Source: Corinectria fuckeliana
Lineage: Eukaryota; Ascomycota; Sordariomycetes; Hypocreales; Nectriaceae
Length of the DNA: 64,000 bases
Assembly (NCBI GenBank): GCA_019137255.1
Contig: WPDH01000281.1
Location: 1 to 64,000, forward strand
Direction: 5' to 3'
Part shown: positions 25,727 to 37,475 of the stretch, piece by piece
Numbering within the stretch: the stretch's first letter is position 1
Layout of the letters: every line of letters begins with the position of its first letter
Program-made: the position numbers and the translations under genes
The notes under the pieces: model-generated
The model's input: only the letters and a program-made list of their open reading frames with translations
What the model was told of the DNA's origin: nothing
Databases searched by the model: none

Positions 25727-26642
25727 TTACTGTCGGACGTTGGCCTCGACTGGATAGCGTGGGTCGGACCTCTCATGCCTGTGCGAGCGCCGCTGGTTCT
25801 TGTTCTGTCCTCGTTTCCAAGGGCGAGTGGCCAGTTCCCCCTTCTGATCGAGCTCCAGCTTATTCAGGCTGAAACCCAGCACGAGGTAGTTAACGACCAC
25901 GGCAAACTCCTCGATCGCAGCCATAGCCACGAAGACGGGGACGTTGCCATTGATAATGGAGAAGGTGTGGTTGTGGATGAAGACGACGAGAACTGAGTAC
26001 AAGAGCCTGACCGCGATGAAAGGGAACGCGATGGCCACGGCGATGGGGATGCGGCGCTCCTGGGTGGGAATGGAGGACCGAGACTGGGAGGTGACGACGA
26101 GAACGAATGCCATGGCCGCGAATGCGACAATGTAAAAGACAATGGCGACCTGGCTCATTGTTGACGGCTTGATGCTGCCAGATGACGACGGAGTTCCGCT
26201 TGTTCCCCCCACGATGCTGAAGATCAGGCCTAGTGTGATAAAGAGCTGAAGGACGCGGAACTGCTTCATGCTAAAGGTAGAGATGCCGCGGGAGTTGATA
26301 CAGTCAACACTTGAAGAAGGGGCTGTTAGTTACTTGGCGAAGAGAAGGATGAAGGGCGACTAACAATCTGGAGAGCATTCCCAACGTGGCGAGTAGCAAG
26401 GGAGAAATCCCGATAGAGTCGATGACGAGCGTTGCCTGGAGGAGGCCATCGGAGTGGTTGTTGTAGGTGAGGAGCTGACAGATGCCGCCGATAACTCTGA
26501 CTAGACAAAGGACGATGGTAAAGACCCAGCCAGAGGCTCGGTTGAAGCCATGGCGGGAGCAGATGATAAATGCCAGGACCAAGGCGGGGATGTAGACGAT
26601 GAGTTCCGCAATGGAGACGTATCCTCGATGGCCGATTGCCAT
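25727..26642 (-). CDS. Seven-helix membrane protein, DUF7702-type (paralogue 1)
   Basis: Complement of exons 26365-26642 and 25727-26309, 286 residues; the 55-bp intron sits at the same position as in the divergent neighbour. The start is taken at the ATG at 26642 because it gives 'MAIGHRGYVSIAELIVYIPALVLAF', aligned with the neighbour's N-terminus. Shared blocks are 'ARHGF..SSGW'/'SRHGFNRASGWVF', 'RVIGGICQ', 'GISPLLLATLGMLSR' and 'FPFIAVRLLYSVLVVF', with a final conserved 'EEFAVVVNYLVLG'. The C-terminal tail (about 45 residues) is polar and basic. Function of this fungal family is not established; the helix pattern is receptor- or transporter-like. Confidence 0.82.
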
Positions 26643-27325
26643 TTTTGGCGTTTGAAGGTGAAGTTGAAGTAGAGATGGCTGTTGAGGAGGATAGCTGGCT
26701 GTGAGATGATGGAGAGGAGCGTGTTTGGAGCATGCCTGGAAGATCGAGGGAGCCCGATACAATATTTATAACCAGAATGCAGGTCGTACACGGGGACGAC
26801 ACTTGTCGTGGGAGTTGTTCCCGAAATGGCAACTGTTTCGGTGCGAGGCAGTGCGTGAGGTCTCCCAATGGGCCAATACTACAGGACCTCGAGCCGGCAG
26901 AGTGATGCCGAGATCTGCAGGCAGAGTCTGGCCTGTCCACCATCCATACTAATCCGTTTTTGGGGGAGCATTTCGACGCTAGAGCCTGGTAAGGCTGACG
27001 GGGGATGTTGCAGCGAATGGATCAAGCTTGTTCTTGATCGTGTATGAGGGTCGTATCGTGTTGGGACTTGGGAATGGGACAGCGGCATCACCGAGTCCAG
27101 GGTTTTGCTTTCTACATCCGGGCATGCAGGGGAGCGGCTGAGCCTCAGGGCGCTGACGAAACGGACAGTAACCTGTTGAGGAATGCATTTCGGCGGGCGA
27201 ATCACTTCACAACTATTCAGTAATGCAGCTATAAATGACACTGTTCACTTAAAACCGAGGCCGTACCCGGTCTCCTATTCCAACAACATCACCTTGAAAG
27301 TACAACGCCCTCTGCCAACACCGAT
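26643..27325. promoter_or_regulatory. Divergent promoter region of the two DUF7702-type genes
   Basis: 683 bp between two head-to-head paralogues, so it must drive both. No specific operator was recognised. Confidence 0.5.
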
Positions 27326-28299
27326 ATGGGCCACATCACGCTGACAGACGGGCTCGCAATCTGGCAGCTCGTCTACTACGCCGTAGCTCTCGGCGGCAGC
27401 ATCTGGGTAACAGCACGGCACGGCTTCTCCAAAAGCTCGGGCTGGATCTTCCTCACCATCTTCGGCATCATCCGCGTCGTCGGCTGTTCGGCGCAGATCG
27501 CCACCATCAGTGTCACCTCGGACACGCCGTGGACGGTTACGGCCATCACGGGGTTCTTGGGGCTGTCGCCTCTGCTGTTGGCGTCCTTGGGAATTGTATC
27601 CCGGGTGTGAGTATCCTTTGTTGCTCCAGGTTCTTGGGTAAAGATGGTTAATGATGACATTTTTCCAGGTATTACTCTATCCTCAAGACACCGTGGAACG
27701 TGGTGTTTTCTCTAGCCGCCGTCAAGATCGTCCAGCTGCCTGCCGTCATCGCTCTCATCCTCTGCATTATCGGGGGAGTGTCGGCAGACAACCCGGCTGA
27801 GATTGCAGACCAGGCAACGGTCAAAGCAGGCGTTGTGTTGTTCCTGATTGTGCTCGTCATCCTCGCTCTTCTCTGCGCGGGCGCGGGCGTAGGACGAAGA
27901 AAGACAGGTCGTGGGGAGGACAAGTTGCTGTGCGCAGTCGCTGTATCACTCCCAATCCTTCTTCTGCGCCTCATCCACTCCCTGCTCGCCGTCTTCTCAA
28001 AGGATCCTCGCTTTGCCATTGCCAGCGGCTCGACGTCCTCGGTCCTGACGGAGCTGTTCATGGCGAGGATCGAGGAAATGGCCATCGTATTGGTGTATAT
28101 CTGGGCGGGCATCGCGCACGAAGCCGTCCCCGACAAAGATGACGGCGTCCAGCGCAGCAAGGAAGAGCAGCTCCTGTACAGGGCCGGGAGAGGCGATTTC
28201 GGGGGAGGCAAGTTGGGTGCAGCGTCGCTCGCCGTGCACGCTATGGTTGGCGTGTTTCGAGGCGACAAGGGTCAGGTCGACGAGAGAACGATTGTGTAA
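27326..28299 (+). CDS. Seven-helix membrane protein, DUF7702-type (paralogue 2)
   Basis: Exons 27326-27606 and 27669-28299, 303 residues, 62-bp intron. Splicing restores 'LGIVSRVYYSILKTPWNVVFSL'. It aligns along its length with the product of 25727-26642: 'WVTARHGFSKSSGWIFLTI', 'RVVGCSAQIA', 'GLSPLLLASLGIVSR', 'LPILLLRLIHSLLAVF' and 'RIEEMAIVLVYIWAG'. Seven hydrophobic helices are followed by a cytosolic-looking charged tail rich in Asp, Glu and Lys. The head-to-head arrangement and shared intron site point to an inverted duplication of one ancestral gene. Role unknown. Confidence 0.85.
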
Positions 28300-28734
28300 T
28301 TAACAAGTCGAGCAACTTGGAGATCTGTATGTCAGCGGCAAAGCTATGCCTGTTGTAGTGGGCATTTCGACACTAAGTGAGGGGAGTGGTTTAGGTAGAC
28401 AGGCTGACAGCTATCCAGATAGTCTGCGCTTACGAGTAACTCAAGAGAGCGATTCATTGCTGTGTCTTACCGAGCTATTCCTCTTCTGGTGGGCATTTCG
28501 ACGCCATCAATCATCATCTACGCGTGGTGGAGTCGTCACCGGGTGTCCGGCACCGAATTTCGGCTTCGTATCGTACAGTACATGCCGTCAGCACTAATAA
28601 GATAACCCCGATTTGCAGGGGGATCGGCACTTGATCTTCACCTTCAACCTCATCTCACTCAATTCTCACCTCGCCTGGCTGTTCCCGTTCGAGATACCGC
28701 GTCATCGCCTACTTTTGATAGAAGAAGAGAAACC
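28300..28734. other. Intergenic region, promoter of the Zn2Cys6 gene
   Basis: About 435 bp; a 'GTGGGCATTTCGAC' segment occurs twice (near 28358 and 28488). Nothing else recognised. Confidence 0.4.
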
Positions 28735-30498
28735 ATGGTGTTTAGCGGCCGTCCGTCAACTGCTTGCAATGCGTGTCGGGAGAAGAGACTGAAGGTGTGT
28801 AAACAAGGGTGCTTGATATTCTCTTCCGGGCAAACGAAGACCCTCGTCTTTAGCCTTTAATAACTGCACTCAAATCATGCATCCTTACTACTGCGTCATC
28901 GTACTTCTAACACTCCATCTGTATAGTGCGATCGTGCCAAGCCTGGCTGCGCGCAATGCTTCCGCAAGAGGATCCCGTGCCTAGGGTACAGAAACCCATC
29001 AGACCTGCGCGTGAGGGACGAGACAATAATCGTCGCTCACAAGGTCCAGACGTCGAAGCAAAAGAATCCCCTTTCCACTAGAAAATCTCTTCCATCTCGC
29101 TCTTTGACTGTTCCGACCATAAGCGAGTCTTCCGAGTCTGTCGAGTCCTTCAATGAGGTAGAAGAAACAATCGTCTCCCATCTAGCCCTCGACATGCTCC
29201 CCGAACCCCTCGAAGTCCCAGCAATGACCTACTTCATGACATCCTTCATCATGGCGTCTCCCTTCGAAACCTACCTCCCGGATCTCTACCTGTGCGACCC
29301 TCTCGCCGAAGACGCCGTGTCATCCGCTACTCGCGCCGTTTCGTTTGCTACCTTTGCGCTGAGAGTCAGAGATGCTGGCTGCATGAAGACGGCCAGAGCA
29401 AACTACGCCCTCGCCCTCGCCCAGACAAACGCCTTGCTAGCATCGCCGAAAGAAGCAGTCCTCGATAGAACCCTCGCCGCAGTGTTGCTCCTGGGCCTAT
29501 TCGAGGCCATCATATTCAAGGGGAAGCAGTCGCCCGAAAGCTGGACGGCACATACACTGGGTGCGTTGGAACTTTTGCGGCTCAGAGGCAAGGAGCAATT
29601 TCGCTCCAAGCTGGCTCATCACCTGTTCATCCAAACAATCACCAACATCCGCACCAGCTGCGTCCAGAGAATCGTGGCCGTTCCCAAGGAGTGTCTCACA
29701 TTGCACGACGAAGCCGTGCACTTCCTCAACCCCAAAGACCCGGCTCTGCGCCTCGGTCCACTAATCGACCGGACTGCTAGTCTGAGGGCCCGGGCCACAG
29801 CTTCTCCGGGCCCAGAGCTCATCCACGAGGCTGTGGAACTTGACCAGGTAGTCGTCTCTTTCACAGAGGGCCTCGAGGAGCAGATGTGTTATACCATATG
29901 GCCCAGAGAAGACACTCCCGCTTGGGCCTATCTCCATATCGCCTACCATTATCCCAGCCACCGAGTGGCCAAGTTTTGGAGCGCTGTCCGCATGATACGC
30001 ATGTTTCTCAACGAGCTTGTTTGGAGAGGCATCTCGCTCGGCTTCGACGACCCGCATCGCCAGCAACAGGATCGCGATAGCCCGTGTGGGCCTTGCGACA
30101 AGTGCGTATACCTCGAAAGGCTGAAGCAAACGGCAGCCAACAACATGACCGAGGCTGCGACAGGCGTGCTTGCCAGCGTTCCGGACTTCTTGGAGCCAAA
30201 CACGGGTCGAGGGAAGTTCTGCCCTTCTTCTAGGACCTTGATCTGGCCATTGAGTATTCTCCTTACTTCAGCTTGCTACTCATCGTCAGCGCGGAGGTAC
30301 GCCGTTGTGTTTCTGCATGAGCTGGCTAGAGACCTCAACATGCCGCAGGCAGTGGATGCTGCGAGGATGCTGGGAGATTCCGATATCACCGAAGACTGGT
30401 TAGTTGAAATGCAAGGATTCTCTCTTGGAATGCTTTCTGACTGTTGCCTAGGTTGCATTTGTATCATCTTGCATAGGGCCGCTCCAGATGCTCTCTAG
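28735..30498 (+). CDS. Zn2Cys6 (C6) fungal transcription factor
   Basis: Exons 28735-28794 and 28927-30498, 543 residues. The 132-bp intron interrupts the zinc cluster, and splicing restores C-x2-C-x6-C-x6-C-x2-C-x6-C ('CNACREKRLKC..KPGCAQCFRKRIPC'). The rest is a helical fungal regulator middle region with 'ALAVLLLGLFEAI'-like helices ('LAAVLLLGLFEAIIF', 'WTAHTLGALELL'). An odd cysteine cluster 'PCGPCDKC' occurs near 30083-30106. The 3' end is uncertain: an intron 30389-30442 with good GT..TAG borders would replace the last 35 or so residues by a short 'HLYHLA' tail ending at 30476. Nuclear DNA-binding regulator; it may control the flanking membrane-protein genes, which is inference from position only. 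Confidence 0.85.
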
Positions 30499-33401
30499 AG
30501 TGTATTGGTGTATTGAAGTGGACAGACGGGGAGATAGGGAACCAAGCGGACTCACAGAGGAATGAAGTGTTGGTTTGATTTGACTTTACAGAATGTTGTA
30601 GAATGTATTGATGCGTAAATTGAAAAATATATAATCCATCTCCAAGTAGTCAACGGCGATGTTGCGTTTCATTTTAGTTGTGATGTGGTGGGGACTGCGT
30701 AGCGTCTTGCAGGACTTGCGTAGCTAGCTGGTTGTATTTACCGCATGTTTCTCTATCCTCGCCTTTCAACAACACGTTTAATCATTTTGTTAGAGAAGTC
30801 AACTAAAGCACCAGTAGGCGACCTCTCAACTAGCACGTTCATCTGAATCTTCGACGTATTTTGCCTCCACTATAACAGAGAGCACGCCCACTCATCTGGC
30901 ATCGGCAGATTTTAACAGCAGGAAGGAGAAGCACAGAAAATGCACAGAAAGTAGTCAGATAGTAGGTCATCGTACTCTTTAGATTCGCTGGATGTTGTTA
31001 AGAAACGTCGTCGTCGTTGGATAGGACTGGGTCGCCGTACAACCATGCCCGTAATTGCAGTCATGTTAATATGAAGAGAGTCTAGGACACGTTTGAGCTT
31101 CTGAACGAACCACAACGCTCTAGATTTCGGCGTATATCTCTGCGTCCTGAGACGAGATGGAGGTAGCGGTAGCGGTAGCGGTGATGGGCCTTTCGTCTTT
31201 GTCTATTGTTTCTATCAACTTTGGTGTAGGTCTTGTGTATCAAGTTACCGACATTGATGTCTCAGAGGAGAATCAACGGAGGCTTGGGTTTAGTGAAGAC
31301 AGTCGTTTCTACAAAACAGGTATGAAAACGTTCTGGTGGGAATATGGATCGGCCACGGACAAATTATATCGACGATGGCTTAGCATCCCAGCCAGCGACC
31401 TGCTATAAGGCACCCATTGTGCAGATTGGTAAACGAGGCAGACTATCTCGTAACTGACATACACCCTATGATGATGAGGATCACTTTTAGATCGGACAGC
31501 GGCGAGCAAGGACCCGAGTTTAGAGCGCCGACCCGGGGAGATAAACGCCGGCGTTAACTTTATCAGTTGATAGTCCATCTTCGTTCTGGGTCTTGAGGAT
31601 ACTGCGGCTTGTTGATTCTGTCACTCTTTCAATGTTGGTATTCATGACACAATTCTACTTTATGCAACATCTCTTCCAGTACCATTTCTGCCAGCCAGGA
31701 TTGCTTTGAGCTCTGCGACCCTTAGAGTCGAAGTCGCCTGTCCTCTCACAACGACAATACTACCACAGGGGTGACTTCTTCACGCTCAAAAGCATGATAC
31801 TACATATTCCTATGAGCCAGCGAGTTGGTATGCACTCGAGGCCACTTTTGTGTCTTGAGAAAAATCAGAAATTAAGAAATGGTGTATCTATATGAGTCGA
31901 GAATATATTCTGAACAGGTTGCTTGTCAACATGTATTCTGCAACATCCCGCAGCACGCCCGAAACATGTCCTACGACAAAGGGGGCATTTACCCATAGAT
32001 TAATAGTTCTCAATGATCTAGTAACCATGTACCTCAACGAAAGCCCCGTCACCATTGTCGGGTATCAGGGATATAAGCCACAAACGCTCGCTGAGTGAAA
32101 GATCTGTGGTGGATCTGCTGCTCCGGCTAAGTCTGAACTTGCTAGTGGACTTCTCCAATCTAACCTGCAAAGGGCGTTTGTCGGTACAACTGAATGGACA
32201 ACGATTAAATGGCGTAGACGAGGCTCTGGCTTCAAAGTCGACAAGGATCAGAGAGATCGGATGAAGGTCCTCATTCTCGCTAGGAGCCTGGAAGACGCCC
32301 AGAGGAAACAATGTAGACACAAAGCTCAGGCCTGTTTAAAAGCCGACAACATCACCATGCTAGTCAGGATACTACGCCTCATCCTTCCAAGCCTGCCCAT
32401 GGACCTAGCGACTCGGTTCGAGGTCTGTCTCGGATGCGTTTCGCACTTAGCTTGGTCGATCTTCTCTAGTGCCCCTTGCAGCAGACTCGACGGCGTCAAA
32501 GATAGATCATCGAGGCCAGGACGGGATGCACACCTCGCTAAGGCGTAGTGCTAGACTATTCTATACACATTGAATGCCATCAATGGATCTTTAACATTAC
32601 CTCATAAGCTACAAGGTTCATCCAACGACCGTACTGGCGGTACCGCATACGGCGGCAGGGCTGAAGCAAGCAGCGCCCGTCCTGTTCAGGAAGCATACCA
32701 GCGCAAGGAAGAGATTGCCACTTTGAGCCTCAGCACAGGTTAGTGGCAGACGCTTGCGCTTCGTGGCTGGGCCGGTCAAGCATGATGGCCGGTATTCGCA
32801 AAAGCATGTTGTCCACGGCATGTCACGGCTGGACGTAATCAAGCGATGTAACTGCCTTAGGTAGGTGCTAGGAGGGTTTGGTACGCAAAGGGAGCTTCGT
32901 AAGCTTTCTGCTAGACGGTCGTCCATCGAAATGATGGCTCAGCGCAGCCCGTGGCGTAGTTTACGCGGCTAAGCTTGGATGGGCGGCGGCGAGGTGAACA
33001 TGATTCAACCACCACCCGCTTCCGTCTTGTTTGCAAGTCAGCTCTCCAAACCGACCAAAGCCCCTCTCATCTTGGAACTCTCATTGCAACTCTGATGCTT
33101 GTTTGCATGGTTCAAAACAGTGGTCTTCCAGTCGAGCTAATCTTGGCAGAAGCGAAACATGCCAGGAGCAACGTCGGGTGTCGAAACGCCAAAGCTCTTC
33201 ATTAGCAAAAACTCTTGACGTCAGCCTAAGATTCCACACTCGTCTCACCTCATCTGCCTTATTAGCAGCCTTCAATCCTAGATCGAAGTCCCGCTAGAAG
33301 CCCGTCTAATTCCCTCCAAACCCTCGGCCTGCATGGACCGACCACCACGTGCCACCTGAGCAACTCGACCGATATTGCGCTCACGTACAGGTCTACCGAA
33401 T
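30499..33401. other. Intergenic region, no gene recognised
   Basis: About 2.9 kb. A short GGTAGC repeat occurs near 31160-31180. Small open frames show no known motif and no convincing splice-linked series. Confidence 0.4.
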
Positions 33402-34952
33402 ATGCGGCGTCCATGAGCCTTATCAGTGTTGCTTGTCGTCTTCCTCGCGGCACTTTCACGAGTCCGCAGCCAGGCCGAGTCGGCTTCCGTGCTTCAACTT
33501 CTTCCACATTGTGCTGTACGCCAAGGTCCCGGTCTTTCTGTGCGGCAAAATGGACGCCAAATAAACTAACCTGCTCCGTTCAGCTTGACTGTTTCTCGAC
33601 CGCTCTCGTCAACTCGACATGCTTACCTACCAACAAGACGTGCATATGCACCACCGACTCTCTGCAACTAAGTATGGGTATCTGTGTGTCCAAGAGCTGC
33701 ACTGTCAAGGAAGCGCTCGGTACGTGAGCAGATTCTGTCGTAAAACTCACCGCAAACAAAACTCATTCTCTTTCCCCCGTCCCCTCTGCAGTGACCAAGA
33801 ATACAACTCTGAGCTATTGCGGAGCGCCCGCCCGGCACAGCTCCCCAAGATACGCCCCCTCATCTGGGCGCTAGGAATCATCTTCCTCCTTTTTGTTGCG
33901 CAGAGATTCGCCTTCAAGCTGTACGCGAATCTCGACCTGGGCCCCGACGACTGGCTCGCTCTGGTAGCAGCAGTCGTCAGCATCCAGTTCACAGCCCTCG
34001 CGATATACGGCGTCGGGTCCAACGGGCTTGGGCATGATATCTGGACCTTGCCTTCCGCCAAGATATACCGTTTTGGCAAGTATTTTTTCATCTCGACAGT
34101 GGCTATTTTATCGAAATAACCCTGCTCAAGCTCTCCCTGCTGTTCTCCTACCTTCGCATTTTCCCATCGCCGCTCATACGACGGACGCTGTGGGGCACAA
34201 TCATCTTCAACGTCGTTTTTGGCGCCACTTTCATCATCCTCACTGCCTTCATCCAGTGCCGACCGATCAGCTACTTCTGGACCAGGTGGGACAGAGAGCA
34301 TAAAGGATGGTGTATAGACCAGAACGCGGCTGGATGGGCCAACGCTTGCATCAGTATCGGTCTTGATATATGGATGCTAGCAATCCCGATGTCTCAACTG
34401 CGTGCTCCGAAAATGAACCGTTGAAAAAAGATTGTCGCAGCAGCCATGCTCTTCGTTGGTACCTTGTACGGCCGAACTCGTCTTGTCTGGTGGACACAAT
34501 ACTGACTACATCGCAGTGTCACCATCGTGAGCATTCTCCGTCTCAAGCCTTTGATCAAGTTCGGCACCCAGCCGAAGAACCCCACGTGGAAGTATTATAA
34601 CTTTTCTGTATGGTCAACCGTCGAGGTTGACGTGGGAATCATCTGCACTCGCATGCCGTCGTTCCGCCTCCTCCTCGTTCGAATGTTCCCCATGTTACAA
34701 GGAGAGAGCAACAGAAGTCCTACCAAATTCACGAGAAAAGAACCCGGACCAGAGAGATGCAAGAGGGGACAGGTGGAAACGACGCAGAGATCGAGTCAAG
34801 CCGGGTCCTATTTCCGCAGCAAGTCGCCTGGAATAATTCGCAGTATGACCTTTACTATTAAGTATTTAGATAATGATGAGGCTCAGCTGGTTTCAATACG
34901 GGATCTGGATGAAAATTGTTCCGAGTCTGGTACACACACTCGGGATATATAA
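33402..34952 (+). pseudogene. Broken CFEM-domain Pth11-like receptor gene
   Basis: A hydrophobic signal ('ALSVLLVVFLAAL') leads to a CFEM domain with its Cys pattern ('LPHCA', 'LDCFSTALVNSTCL', 'TCICTTDSL', 'CVSKSCTVKEAL'), then a seven-helix Pth11-type/DUF-rhodopsin region: 'RFAFKLYANLDLGPDDWLAL', 'GLGHDIWTLP', 'TLLKLSLLFSYLRIFP', 'CRPISYFWTRWD', 'MLAIPMSQLRAP', 'FVTIVSILRL' and 'WSTVEVDVGIIC'. Introns can still be seen, for example one ending before 'VTIVSILRL'. Lesions: a TGA four codons after the only suitable ATG (33414-33416), a one-base frameshift at about 34091-34115, and a TGA at 34422-34424 where the family has Trp. Intact relatives sense surfaces or plant signals in pathogenic fungi. 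Probably non-functional. Confidence 0.83.
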
Positions 34953-35662
34953 TGACGTATATTGCAGTTATATAGTTAAACCCTTTGTTTCTTCCTAGCT
35001 CTCAGTAAGATAGCTCGGCGTTGATACTGTTGATGCCGTAGGAAGTCGATGGTATGGTTAATAGTTTCAGTTCGTGACGGAAATACGTAAGAATAAGAAT
35101 AGAAAACAATTAATCGATGCAGGGTGGTGCCAGCTCTGAAACCGGCTCAATTTACTCTAGACTCTCTTGTCCCCGGATTTGTTCCCCGCATCAACGTAAA
35201 GCTGAGGAAATAGGGCACCATCTAGAGATTCAGTCCGTCGCACCAGTCATGTAGAGTATTTGTCTTTCAGGAGAGGAGCATCTGGCTCGGGTATATAAGC
35301 AATCAGTGACATCGACATTTCCAATTTAGTGGGAAGTATAGGTTGACGCTTTCTGATGCTACAGCAATTGTGGTGAGAAACGCCAAATATCCCGCGAACA
35401 TTGGGCTCCTGGGGTCAGGCACAAGTGAGCTTCAGTATTAAGTAGGACATGTTGCTGATATGTAGGTCATTTTACTATTTGTAATCGCACTCGATGAGAC
35501 CTCCAGAGAAAGTAGTAAAACGGTATTTTAAAATCCAACTTCCCTCAAAGTCTGGTCCTTTGCTATAGGATCCAGCATCATATCACATTGTTCTCATCCA
35601 ATGTGCATCTTTAAGATTCTCTACTCAGCCACTATTCACACATCAGGTCAGGTTAATATTCT
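34953..35662. other. Intergenic region, no gene recognised
   Basis: About 700 bp between the receptor relic and the CVN gene 3' end; nothing recognised. Confidence 0.4.
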
Positions 35663-36067
35663 TCACACAAGACCATGGGTCAAAAGCAGGCACGCACGAA
35701 AGATGAACTCCCCATTGGAATTGCTAATACGCTCAGAGATGTTGAGGTCGCACGGGATGCCCTCGCCCTCGCCGTTGCCGAGAGTGGCGCGGAGGATGGG
35801 CACCCCGTCGTCGCCCTCGAGATCAAAAGAGATGTCCTCGGCCGAGTCGGCAAAGTCTAGAAGACGTTAGCACGGTAGAGGAAGCCTCGAGGAGAAATAC
35901 TAGGACGTACTCTCGCCGCCCCATTCAAAGGACCCGGCATTGTTCCCGATGTAGTAGTTGAGGTCGAACTGCGCATCGACGTAGTCGCCGTCTTCGTTGG
36001 CGAGCTGGGCGTGCAGGATGTGACCGTCCTCGAGGGAGATGTCCTGGGCGCTAAGATGGAACGACAT
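35663..36067 (-). CDS. Cyanovirin-N homologue (CVNH lectin)
   Basis: Complement of exons 35911-36067 and 35663-35856, 116 residues, 54-bp intron. The protein shows both tandem halves of the CVN fold: 'MSFHLSAQDISLEDGHILHA' and 'FDLNYYIGNNAGSFEWGGE', then, across the splice, 'NFADSAEDISFDLEGD', 'ILRATLGNGEG' and 'DLNISERISNSNGEF'. The paired 'DLN..I.N..G' segments are diagnostic. CVNH proteins bind high-mannose glycans and in fungi are mostly cytosolic, single-domain lectins of unclear role. No signal peptide is seen. Splicing is inferred from motif continuity ('WGGENF'). The few residues after 'RAC' to the stop are unusual and may be lineage-specific. Confidence 0.85.
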
Positions 36068-37475
36068 AATTGCCAATTCGGGTGGGGATGTGGTTACGAG
36101 AGAGTCAGTGGCTGTTGTGAATTTGCTACTGGAAGAGAAAAGATAGAAGCTGGAGGGGCAGGGGATAGTTATACGTCCCCACAGACAGTCAGATCCATAG
36201 ACGGGTTACCTCCCAGCGAAGTTTCTCACGGCACTATTTCAAGCTACACATCCGCGGCCAAGCACGCCGAGCATCTCGCCAAGTGCCGACTGATCCGTCT
36301 TATGCATTTCCGTGAATATGACGAGACCAGCCACGAGCACTAGCCCATTGCCGCTCACTGACAAGAACCCGACCTTGGCGCGTGGCCACGACGACATTGT
36401 GACTTGGCCGTCCTGCCCGCCCCGCGTTACCATGCATGATGCAGGAGTAGCTGCCGACCGAACCGATCCGGGTTGGATGGTGGGAATACCGCCATAAGCA
36501 GCCAAGAAACGCCAAGAGGACTAGCATCAAAGTACAGGCTCTAGATAACTCGTCTTGTGAGTACGTAGGGCTTGTGATAGAGGGGCTTTGGTGGATTGCC
36601 AAGAGGGCTCCCGGCCGAGGCGCATGCAGAGATACATACATGATATCACGACGGGTTGGGGGTAAGTGCATGTTGGGCACCGAGGCGCCGCAGAGGGTTT
36701 CTGTTGTGTATTTCTCTATCGAGGGAGGGGATAGATATGTATTGTGTCCATATTAAGAACATGAGCTTGTGTGGACCCTCAGCGATGCATATGTACTTCT
36801 TGTGTCTTACGCTCATATTTGGTAGTGTAGTATCTAGACACAACCTTACATGCTCCCTTGCAATGTCGTGCCGAGGCGTGGCCTGACATGACCGTATAAT
36901 CTCAGAGGCATCTCTCAGCTTAAAAAGACAGGCAACGAGTCTCAGGTACAGAATACTTACATGTCGGACTGCCTAGACACTTACTTAGGACCCACCAGGC
37001 TCAGTATTCAACAACTACAGCTATCGACGAGAGCATGGGATTATGCAGTCGTTTCCGTCGTGCTGGAAATTCATCCTCTGTCTAACTTAAGCTATTCGCC
37101 TTGGTATAGTTGGTGTACGTCGCGAAAAATACATAAATAAAGCCGAGATCACTTACTGTTCAACCCTTACTTCGTTCAGGTCTCCGCATCCGCGGCTACT
37201 CCCCACCTCTGCGTTGTGGCTAGTTCCGTGCGAGAGGAAGTTTGCCGAGACGTGGCACAAGGGAATGGTATGAACAACATTGCTGTAGATAAATGCGTCT
37301 TAGTTTATTATTCTGTAAAGCACTATCTAAGCTATCTAAGCTATCTATACTGGGTACCTGCACTAGAGGTCCTTACACTTTTGCCCCGTGTGGTCTAGCA
37401 GTGTTCTATACAATCTCTTGGCAAGCTCGGTTTGTCAGATGTATTTATGCCCAATTCGCTACGGCATCGCTCGCC
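36068..37475. other. Intergenic region, no gene recognised
   Basis: About 1.4 kb; a short imperfect 'CTATCTAAG' repeat lies near 37323-37349. Nothing else supported. Confidence 0.4.

Noticed and set aside
31157..31408. 83-residue open frame beginning with an Ala-Val repeat
   Set aside because: The start is a GGTAGC microsatellite and the rest has no homology or splice continuity.
36239..36680. Overlapping short frames upstream of the CVN gene
   Set aside because: Several frames are open together without any motif; typical random openings.
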